DNA of 7,224 bases. Origin: Actinomycetes bacterium (GTDB taxonomy: Bacteria > Actinomycetota > Actinomycetes > Actinomycetales > Cellulomonadaceae). The notes beneath the pieces are model-generated. The model did not search any database. It saw nothing but the letters and a program-made list of their open reading frames with translations, and was not told the DNA's origin. Of this stretch, positions 1 through 5,789 are shown one piece after another. Location: the NCBI GenBank assembly GCA_023462275.1, contig JAEWYD010000004.1, forward strand, positions 1 to 7,224, in the 5' to 3' direction. Within the stretch, counting starts at the first letter, position 1, and every line of letters starts with the position of its first letter. The position numbers and the translations under genes are program-made.

Positions 1-67
1 CATGAGGCCCTCGCCGGCCCACCCCATCACCGGAGCCCGCGGCCCGGTCCCCGAGCACAGCCACCAC

Positions 68-71
68 GAGG
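68..71 (+). promoter_or_regulatory. Ribosome binding site of malF
   Basis: GAGG lies 6 nt before the ATG at 78, a good Shine-Dalgarno match and spacing, and it supports 78 as the malF start. The rest of positions 1-77 shows no convincing promoter or strong hairpin. A TGA at 3-5 could be the stop of an upstream gene, probably the sugar-binding protein malE, but too little sequence is present to prove it. Confidence 0.7.
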
Positions 72-77
72 TCAACG

Positions 78-1709
78 ATGAGCCAAGTGCACCCCGACCA
101 GGCCGAGGAGGCCTCGGTCCAGATCACCGGTGAGCGGCCCCGACGGCGCCGCGAGACCGCCACGTCCCACGCGCGCAGCACGCGCCGAGGCTTCCTCGTG
201 AAGATGCTGCTGATGGCGGTGATCGACGCCCTCGGCGGCTACGTGGTCCTGGCCGCATGGGGCGAGGGGTCGATGGGGATCCTGTGGTCGATGGTGGCCC
301 TGCTGGTGGCGGCCAACTACGTGTACTTCTCCCGCCGCGCGCTGCCCATGAAGTACATCCTCCCCGGGCTCGCCTTCCTGCTCGTGTACCAGATCTACGT
401 CGTCGGCTACACCGGCTTCGTCGCGTTCACGAACTACGGCGACGGTCACAACTCCACCAAGGAGGACGCCGTCGCCGCGCTCCTCGCGCAGAACGAGCGG
501 CGCGTCGAGGGCAGCGCGGCGTATCCCCTCGCGGTCGTGGCGGACGGCGACGGCCACCTCGGCTTCGCGGTCGTCGTCGACGACCAGGTCGAGGTGGGCA
601 CGGCCGACCAGCCGCTGGCGCGCGTCGACAAGGCAACTGTGGAGCAGGGGACCGTCACCGCCGTCCCCGGCTACCAGCTGCTCGACCGCGGCACCGTCCT
701 GGCCCGCCAGGCCGAGGTCACCGCGCTCCGCGTCCCGTTCTCCGACGACCCGAACGACGGCTCCATCCGCACGCAGGACGCCCGCAGCGGCTACGTGTAC
801 CGGTCGGTCCTGGAGTACGACGACTCCGCCGGCACGATGACGGACACCTCGACGGGGGTGGTCTACGAGCCCAACGCGCACGGGCTGTTCGAGGCCCCCG
901 ACGGCTCGACCCTCGGGGTCGGCTGGCGCGTCCCGGTCGGCCTCGAGAACTTCACGACGGCATTCGGCGACGAGCGCTACGCCGGACCGTTCCTGCGGAT
1001 CCTCCTGTGGACGTTCGCGTTCGCGCTGCTGTCGGTGGTGAGCACGTTCCTGCTCGGGCTGTTCCTCGCGATGGTCTTCAACGACCCCCGGGTACGCGGC
1101 CGCAAGGTCTACCGGACGCTGATGATCCTCCCGTACGCCATCCCCGGCTTCCTCGCGGCGCTGCTGTGGTCGGGGCTCCTGAACCGCAAGTACGGCTTCA
1201 TCAACGAGGTGCTCCTCAACGGCGCCCAGATCGGCTGGCTCACCGATCCCTGGCTCGCGAAGCTCTCCGTGCTGCTGGTCAACCTGTGGCTCGGCTTCCC
1301 GTACATGTTCCTCATCACGACGGGCGCCCTGCAGGCGATCCCCGGTGACCTCATGGAAGCCGCGAAGATCGACGGCGCGAGCCGGTTCCGCACCTGGCGC
1401 TCGGTGACGATGCCGCTGCTGCTCGTCGCGACGGCACCCCTGCTCATCTCGTCGTTCGCCTTCAACTTCAACAACTTCACGTTGATCTACATGCTCACGA
1501 ACGGCGGTCCACGGTTCACGGACGCCTCCGTGCCGCTGGGGCACACCGACATCCTGATCTCGATGGTGTACTCCGTCTCCGGCATCGACGGGAACGCACC
1601 GAAGAACTACGGGCTCGCCAGCGCCCTGTCCATCGTCATCTTCGTCATCGTGGCGACCATCTCGGCGCTGGCCTTCCGCCAGACGCGCAAGCTCGAGGAG
1701 CTGAGCTGA
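78..1709 (+). CDS. malF: Maltose/maltodextrin ABC transporter permease, MalF-type
   Basis: This is one of two channel-forming subunits of a maltose/maltodextrin ABC importer in the cytoplasmic membrane. The 543 residues start with a basic cytoplasmic tail (about 1-40, several Arg runs). Three hydrophobic segments follow at about 41-60, 66-84 and 93-115. A long polar extracytoplasmic loop spans about 118-300, and five more hydrophobic segments lie at about 305-333, 345-366, 395-415, 447-470 and 512-534. Eight segments with a large loop after the third is the layout of E. coli MalF, whose P2 loop contacts the binding protein. The EAA loop that docks on the ATPase is visible at 427-446 (EAAKIDGAS then a conserved Pro). 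The motif FTNYGDGHNS at 117-126 is typical of the family. The start is fixed by the GAGG at 68-71. malG follows after 1 nt, so the two are almost certainly cotranscribed. Maltodextrin specificity is inferred from the family and from the GH13 neighbour; a related alpha-glucoside is possible. Confidence 0.93.
   Translation: MSQVHPDQAEEASVQITGERPRRRRETATSHARSTRRGFLVKMLLMAVIDALGGYVVLAAWGEGSMGILWSMVALLVAANYVYFSRRALPMKYILPGLAFLLVYQIYVVGYTGFVAFTNYGDGHNSTKEDAVAALLAQNERRVEGSAAYPLAVVADGDGHLGFAVVVDDQVEVGTADQPLARVDKATVEQGTVTAVPGYQLLDRGTVLARQAEVTALRVPFSDDPNDGSIRTQDARSGYVYRSVLEYDDSAGTMTDTSTGVVYEPNAHGLFEAPDGSTLGVGWRVPVGLENFTTAFGDERYAGPFLRILLWTFAFALLSVVSTFLLGLFLAMVFNDPRVRGRKVYRTLMILPYAIPGFLAALLWSGLLNRKYGFINEVLLNGAQIGWLTDPWLAKLSVLLVNLWLGFPYMFLITTGALQAIPGDLMEAAKIDGASRFRTWRSVTMPLLLVATAPLLISSFAFNFNNFTLIYMLTNGGPRFTDASVPLGHTDILISMVYSVSGIDGNAPKNYGLASALSIVIFVIVATISALAFRQTRKLEELS
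1695..1700 (+). promoter_or_regulatory. Ribosome binding site of malG
   Basis: GAGGAG lies inside the last codons of malF, 10 nt before the malG ATG. The spacing is slightly long but the match is strong. It supports 1711 as the start and coupled translation across the 1-nt gap. Confidence 0.6.
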
Positions 1710-1710
1710 C

Positions 1711-2616
1711 ATGGCCCAGGCAGCAGTGACGCGTACGGCCGGGGCGACCGCCGCCCCGCGCAACCGGATGAGCCGCCGGCGCTGGTTCGGCGAGGTCGGC
1801 TGGCGCCACGTCGTCGGCGTCGTCGCGGTCGTGTACGCGGCCTTCCCGATCGTGTACGTGATCTCGGCGTCGCTCACGGAGAACGGCACGCTGACCGGCT
1901 CCAACGAGCTCTTCGCGCAGGTCAGCACGGCGAACTTCAGCGGTCTGAACCGGACGATGTTCTGGACGTGGATGGGAAACACGATCGTCATCGCGGTCAC
2001 GACGGGCATCGGCACGGTGCTCATGGGCGCGGCCGCCGCGTACGCGTTCTCGCGGTTCCGGTTCGCGGGGCGCCGGCTCGGCCTCACCTCGCTGCTCGTC
2101 GTGCAGATGTTCCCCCAGATCCTCGCCTTCGTCGCGATCTTCCTGCTGCTCCTCGGGCTCGGGAACGTCGTGCCGGTGCTGGGGCTCAACTCCAAGCTGG
2201 CCCTCATCGCGGTCTACCTCGGCGGCGCGCTCGGTGTGAACACGTTCCTCATGTACGGGTTCTTCAACACGGTGCCGCGCGAGCTCGACGAGGCCGCGAA
2301 GATCGACGGTGCGACGCACACGCAGATCTACTGGACGATCATCCTGCGGCTCGTCTCGCCGATCCTGGCCGTCGTCGGGCTGCTGTCCTTCATCAGCACG
2401 TTCGGCGAGTTCATCATCGCCCGCGTGCTGCTGCAGTCCGAGCGCAACTGGACCGTCGCCGTCGGGCTGTACGGCTGGGTGTCGTCGCTGCTCGACGCCA
2501 ACTGGGGCCTGTTCGCGGCGGGGGCCGTCATCGCGGCGCTGCCGGTGCTCGCGCTGTTCCTCTTCCTGCAGAAGTACATCGTGGGCGGACTCACGGCCGG
2601 CTCGGTCAAGGGATGA
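1711..2616 (+). CDS. malG: Maltose/maltodextrin ABC transporter permease, MalG-type
   Basis: This is the second membrane subunit of the importer and partner of MalF. The 301 residues show six hydrophobic segments at about 33-54, 87-113, 123-148, 160-185, 214-236 and 266-287, the standard MalG topology and length (E. coli MalG is 296 aa). The EAA loop is at 194-213 (EAAKIDGAT with following hydrophobic residues) and should contact the ATPase. The C-terminal tail, LQKYIVGGLTAGSVKG, is strongly conserved in MalG proteins, where it also reaches the ATPase. The N-terminal 30 residues are Ala/Arg-rich and probably cytoplasmic. An internal Met at residue 20 is a possible alternative start, but the ATG at 1711 sits directly after the malF stop and has a GAGGAG upstream. 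The stop codon overlaps the next gene's start as ATGA. No ATPase gene follows, so the energising subunit must be encoded elsewhere. Confidence 0.93.
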   Translation: MAQAAVTRTAGATAAPRNRMSRRRWFGEVGWRHVVGVVAVVYAAFPIVYVISASLTENGTLTGSNELFAQVSTANFSGLNRTMFWTWMGNTIVIAVTTGIGTVLMGAAAAYAFSRFRFAGRRLGLTSLLVVQMFPQILAFVAIFLLLLGLGNVVPVLGLNSKLALIAVYLGGALGVNTFLMYGFFNTVPRELDEAAKIDGATHTQIYWTIILRLVSPILAVVGLLSFISTFGEFIIARVLLQSERNWTVAVGLYGWVSSLLDANWGLFAAGAVIAALPVLALFLFLQKYIVGGLTAGSVKG

Positions 2617-4403
2617 GGCTCGAGCCCCACCACGACGGCAGCGCGCTGTACGTCGAGGGCGCGCCCGCGCTCGGGGACCGCGTGCCGGTGCGCCTGCGTG
2701 TCCCCGCGGGCGGCGAGCGCGCCGTGCACCTGCGCACGGTCCGCGACGGCGAGCCGCACCTCGTCCCGGCCCGGCTCGACCGCACCGACGGGGGCGAGCG
2801 CTGGTACGTGGCCGAGGTCGAGGTGCACAACCCCGTGACGCGGTACCGGTGGCTGCTCGACGAGCCGGAGGGCTACCGCTGGGTCACGGCGCGAGGAGCG
2901 GTGGCGCGCGACGTGCCCGACGCCGGCGACTTCCGGCTGACGGTGCACCGTGCCGCGCCCGACTGGGCGCGGCACGGCGTCGTCTACCAGGTGTTTCCCG
3001 ACCGGTTCGCGCGCTCCGGGGCCGACCGCGCGGTCCCGGACTGGGCGGTGCCGACGCCGTGGGACGCCGAGCCGGCCGCCGAGGGCCGGATCACGGGGCA
3101 ACAGCTGTACGGCGGCGACCTGGCCGGCGTGGAGGCGCACCTGGACCACCTCGAGCGGCTCGGCGTCGACGTGCTGTACCTGACCCCGGTCTTCCCGGCC
3201 CGCTCCGTGCACCGCTACGACGCGACGTCGTTCGACCACGTCGACCCGCTCCTCGGGGGCGACGCCGCGCTCGCGTCGTTGGCCCGCGCCGTGCACGCCC
3301 GGGGCATGCGCGTCGTCGGGGACCTCACGACGAACCACACCGGCGCCGCCCACGACTGGTTCCGACGCGCCCAGGACGACCCGACCTCGCCCGAGGCCGC
3401 CTTCTACCACCGGGACGACGACGGCCCGGTCGGCTGGCTCGGGCACGCGTCGCTGCCCAAGCTCGACCACCGCCCGCCGGAGCTGCGGCGCCGGATGCTC
3501 GAGGGTCCCGACTCCGTCGCGGGGCGCTGGCTGCGCGGGCTGGACGGCCTCGACGGCTGGCGGGTCGACGTGGCGAACATGACGGGCCGCTTCGCGGACG
3601 TCGACCTCACTCGGGACGTGGCGCGGGCCATCCGGGCGACGATGGCGCAGGTGCGGCCGGACGGCGTCCTGATCGGCGAGCACTTCCACGACGCCACCGC
3701 GGACCTGGCCGGCGACGGCTGGCACGGGGTCATGAGCTACGCCGCCTTCGCCCGGCCGGTGTGGGGCTGGCTGACGCCCGTCGAGGGCGGCGTGGGTTGG
3801 CTGCCGGTTCCGCCGCCGGGGCGTTCGGGCGGTGCGACCGTCGCGACGATGCGGGACTTCGCGGCGCTCGTCCCGTGGCACGTCACCGCCCAGCAGTGGA
3901 ACCTGCTCGGGTCGCACGACACGGCGCGGATCCGCACGCGCCTGGGCGGCGACTCCCGCCTCGTCGAGGTGGCCATCGGGCTGCTCGCCACCTATCCCGG
4001 GGCGCCCATGGTCTTCGCCGGCGACGAGTGGGGCGTCACGGGTGTCAACGGGGAGCACGCGCGCGTGCCGATGCCCTGGGACGACGCCACGCGCCAGGAC
4101 GCCGGGACCCTGGCGGCGTACCGGTCGCTCCTGGGCCTGCGCCGGCGGTCCGGGGCGCTGCGCGACGGCGGGCTGCGCTGGGTCCTGGCCACCGACGACG
4201 CGGTCGGCTACCTGCGCGAGTCCCCGGACGAGCGGGTGCTCGTCGTCGCCGCGCGGGCCCCGTGGGCGGGCGCGACCCTGCCCGCGGCGCTCGCGCCCAC
4301 GGGCGCCGTCGAGACGTTGCACGGCCCGGACCTGGGGGTGGACCGGACAGGCGTGCACGTCCCGGCGGTCGGGCCGGCCGTCGGCGTATGGCGCCTGGGC
4401 TGA
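2613..4403 (+). CDS. malZ: Intracellular GH13 maltodextrin glucosidase (MalZ-like)
   Basis: This is a predicted cytoplasmic alpha-glucosidase that hydrolyses imported maltodextrins, with 596 residues (E. coli MalZ is 605). An N-terminal beta-rich domain spans about 1-112, a (beta/alpha)8 barrel about 120-510, and a small C-terminal beta domain the rest. GH13 motifs are visible: region I around D237 to H242 (DLTTNH), region II DGWRVD with nucleophile D319, acid/base E356 in IGEHFHD, and region IV SHD with D436. Region V reads LPKLD at 281-285, as in the neopullulanase/MalZ group. VYQVFPDRFARS (124-135), SVHRYD (198-203), WLGHASLPKLD and SHDTAR all recall MalZ (subfamily GH13_21). There is no signal peptide. 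The reading frame stays open to 1968, but the ATG at 2613 overlapping the malG TGA gives the right length and family N-terminus. AAGGG abuts the start, so initiation probably depends on coupling to malG. Cyclomaltodextrinase or neopullulanase (GH13_20) activity is the main alternative. Confidence 0.88.
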   Translation: MRLEPHHDGSALYVEGAPALGDRVPVRLRVPAGGERAVHLRTVRDGEPHLVPARLDRTDGGERWYVAEVEVHNPVTRYRWLLDEPEGYRWVTARGAVARDVPDAGDFRLTVHRAAPDWARHGVVYQVFPDRFARSGADRAVPDWAVPTPWDAEPAAEGRITGQQLYGGDLAGVEAHLDHLERLGVDVLYLTPVFPARSVHRYDATSFDHVDPLLGGDAALASLARAVHARGMRVVGDLTTNHTGAAHDWFRRAQDDPTSPEAAFYHRDDDGPVGWLGHASLPKLDHRPPELRRRMLEGPDSVAGRWLRGLDGLDGWRVDVANMTGRFADVDLTRDVARAIRATMAQVRPDGVLIGEHFHDATADLAGDGWHGVMSYAAFARPVWGWLTPVEGGVGWLPVPPPGRSGGATVATMRDFAALVPWHVTAQQWNLLGSHDTARIRTRLGGDSRLVEVAIGLLATYPGAPMVFAGDEWGVTGVNGEHARVPMPWDDATRQDAGTLAAYRSLLGLRRRSGALRDGGLRWVLATDDAVGYLRESPDERVLVVAARAPWAGATLPAALAPTGAVETLHGPDLGVDRTGVHVPAVGPAVGVWRLG

Positions 4404-4411
4404 CCCGCGCC
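4390..4411 (+). terminator. Weak hairpin over the malZ stop codon, possible terminator
   Basis: GGCGC, a 2-nt bulge (CT), GGG, loop CTGA, then CCC and GCGCC can fold into an 8-bp GC stem whose loop contains the stop codon. No T-tract follows. It could slow or end transcription between the sugar operon and dgt, but in DNA this GC-rich such a stem may occur by chance. Confidence 0.25.
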
Positions 4412-4446
4412 CTGACCGAGCCGCCCGCCGCCGTCGCACCCCTGGC

Positions 4447-4452
4447 TAGGGT
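4447..4452 (+). promoter_or_regulatory. -10 box of dgt, leaderless promoter
   Basis: TAGGGT fits the actinobacterial TANNNT -10 consensus and ends 6 nt before the GTG at 4459. That spacing puts the predicted transcription start on the first base of the start codon, giving a leaderless mRNA. There is no purine-rich Shine-Dalgarno in front of the GTG, which agrees. No clear -35 hexamer is seen at 16-19 nt upstream. Confidence 0.6.
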
Positions 4453-4458
4453 GGCCCC

Positions 4459-5748
4459 GTGCAGGACCTGACCGGGCTCGTGGGCGCCTACGCGGCCGCC
4501 GACGTCGCGCGCCTCGTCGAGGAGCCGCCCAAGAGCGCCGCACGGTCGGCGTTCGAGCGGGACCGGGCCCGGCTGGTGCACTCCTCGGCGCTGCGCCGGC
4601 TCGGCGCGAAGACGCAGGTGCTGGGCCCGGCCAGCGACGACTTCGTGCGGACCCGGCTGACCCACAGCCTCGAGGTCGCGCAGGTCGGCCGCGAGCTCGC
4701 CAAGGCGCTCGGCTGCGACCCCGACGTCGTCGACACCGCCTGCCTGGCCCACGACCTGGGCCACCCGCCCTACGGCCACAACGGCGAGCGGGCGCTCGCC
4801 GCGCTGGCTGCCGGCATCGGAGGGTTCGAGGGCAACGCGCAGACGCTGCGCATCCTCACGCGGCTGGAGCCCAAGGTCACGGACCCGCGGACCGGACGTC
4901 CTGCCGGGCTGAACCTCACGCGGGCGAGCCTCGACGCCGCCACCAAGTACCCCTGGGCGGCGGCGGACGCGCCCCGGCGGCCCGACGGGACGCCGTCGGG
5001 CAAGTTCGGCGTCTACGCCGACGACCTCGCGGCGTTCGCCTGGGTGCGCGCGGGCGCCCCGACCGGCGTCCGGTGCATCGAGGCGGAGGTGATGGACCTC
5101 GCGGACGACGTCGCGTACTCGGTGCACGACGTCGAGGACGCCGTCGTCGGCGACCGGCTCCACCTCGACGTGCTCGACGACCCGGGGGTCCGCGCGGACG
5201 TCGTGGCGCAGATCGTCCAGTGGTACGCGCCCGCGCTGGCCGACGCCGAGCTGCACGCCGCGATGGCGCGGCTGGCGGCGACGTCGTCGTGGGTGCGCGG
5301 CTTCGACGGCTCGCGGCCGGCGCTGGCCGCGCTGAAGGACCTCACGAGCGACCTCATCGGCCGGTTCTGCGGGGCCGCGATCGCGGCGACGCGGGAGGCG
5401 TACGGCCCGGGCCCCCTCACGCGGTACGCGGCGCACCTGGTGGTGCCGCCCGCGACGGTCGCGGAGATCCTCGTCCTCAAGGGCCTCGCCGTGGCGTACG
5501 TCATGGCCCCGCGGGAGGCGGAGCCGCTGCACCGGCGGCAGCGGGAGATGATCGCCGACCTCGTCGAGGTGCTCGCCGACCGGGCGCCCGACGCGCTCGA
5601 GCCGCCCTTCGCGGCGGACTGGCGCGCGGCCGCCGACGACGCCGGGCGGCTGCGCGCCGTCGTCGACCAGGTCGCCTCGCTCACCGACGTCAGCGCCGCC
5701 GAGTGGCACGTGCGGCTCGTGCTCGAGGCGGGCCGCGGCTCCGCCTGA
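4459..5748 (+). CDS. dgt: Deoxyguanosinetriphosphate triphosphohydrolase (HD superfamily)
   Basis: This cytoplasmic dNTPase hydrolyses dGTP (often other dNTPs too) to the deoxynucleoside and triphosphate, and so adjusts the dNTP pool. The 429 residues match the length of actinobacterial dGTPase-like proteins. The N-terminal signature is at 32-54 (FERDRAR, HSSALRRLGAKTQV). Metal-binding HD residues are H69 (in RTRLTHS), H98-D99 (in CLAHDLGH) and D217 (in MDLADDVAYSVHD). GHPPYGHNGE at 101-110 is a hallmark of the family. A C-terminal helical region with the family's antiviral-type dNTPase fold follows. The GTG start has no Shine-Dalgarno but has a -10 box exactly 6 nt upstream, so leaderless translation is likely. 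The gene is 55 nt from the sugar operon and is probably transcribed separately from it. dnaG follows after 41 nt, an arrangement common in actinobacteria. Confidence 0.95.
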   Translation: MQDLTGLVGAYAAADVARLVEEPPKSAARSAFERDRARLVHSSALRRLGAKTQVLGPASDDFVRTRLTHSLEVAQVGRELAKALGCDPDVVDTACLAHDLGHPPYGHNGERALAALAAGIGGFEGNAQTLRILTRLEPKVTDPRTGRPAGLNLTRASLDAATKYPWAAADAPRRPDGTPSGKFGVYADDLAAFAWVRAGAPTGVRCIEAEVMDLADDVAYSVHDVEDAVVGDRLHLDVLDDPGVRADVVAQIVQWYAPALADAELHAAMARLAATSSWVRGFDGSRPALAALKDLTSDLIGRFCGAAIAATREAYGPGPLTRYAAHLVVPPATVAEILVLKGLAVAYVMAPREAEPLHRRQREMIADLVEVLADRAPDALEPPFAADWRAAADDAGRLRAVVDQVASLTDVSAAEWHVRLVLEAGRGSA

Positions 5749-5769
5749 GGCCGACCGGGACGGTCGGCC
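5749..5769. repeat. Perfect 9-bp inverted repeat between dgt and dnaG
   Basis: Arms GGCCGACCG (5749-5757) and CGGTCGGCC (5761-5769) are exact reverse complements around a GGA loop. The repeat begins on the base after the dgt stop codon. As RNA it would form a very stable hairpin and could terminate dgt transcription, although no T-tract follows. As DNA it covers about -41 to -21 relative to the predicted dnaG transcription start, where a -35 element or operator would sit. Terminator and protein-binding site both remain possible. Confidence 0.6.
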
Positions 5770-5777
5770 CCGCGGCC

Positions 5778-5783
5778 TAGACT
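5778..5783 (+). promoter_or_regulatory. -10 box of dnaG, leaderless promoter
   Basis: TAGACT matches TANNNT and ends 6 nt before the GTG at 5790, the same spacing as at dgt. The predicted transcription start coincides with the start codon. No Shine-Dalgarno precedes the GTG. CCGACC at 5751-5756 is the nearest TTGAC-like hexamer, but its 21-nt spacer is too long, so the -35 is unclear. Confidence 0.6.
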
Positions 5784-5789
5784 CGCCGC

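Noticed and set aside
1..81. Possible end of an upstream gene in frame 1 (stop overlapping the malF ATG)
   Set aside because: The deduced tail is Pro/Arg/His-rich and unlike the end of a sugar-binding protein; with only 81 nt it cannot be told from chance.
72..2207. Very long open frame on the minus strand opposite malF and malG
   Set aside because: The translation is low-complexity, rich in Arg, Asp, Glu, His and Val with no domain motif. Such stop-free antisense frames are expected opposite genes with GC-saturated third positions.
1968..2612. N-terminal extension of the GH13 protein back to 1968
   Set aside because: This part overlaps malG and is Arg/His-rich. The family N-terminus and expected length fit the ATG at 2613.
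2328..4439. 703-codon open frame on the minus strand opposite the GH13 gene
   Set aside because: The GH13 gene on the + strand has all catalytic motifs; the antisense product shows only Arg/Val/His-rich composition and no recognisable family.
4440..4451. Short inverted repeat CCCT/AGGG over the dgt -10 box
   Set aside because: The arms are only 4 bp, and half the match comes from the -10 hexamer itself, so it is not credible as an operator.
2309..4471. 720-codon + strand frame overlapping the GH13 gene in another phase
   Set aside because: Its product is almost entirely Arg/Ala/Gly/Pro, typical of an out-of-phase reading of GC-rich coding DNA, and it conflicts with the clear GH13 frame.
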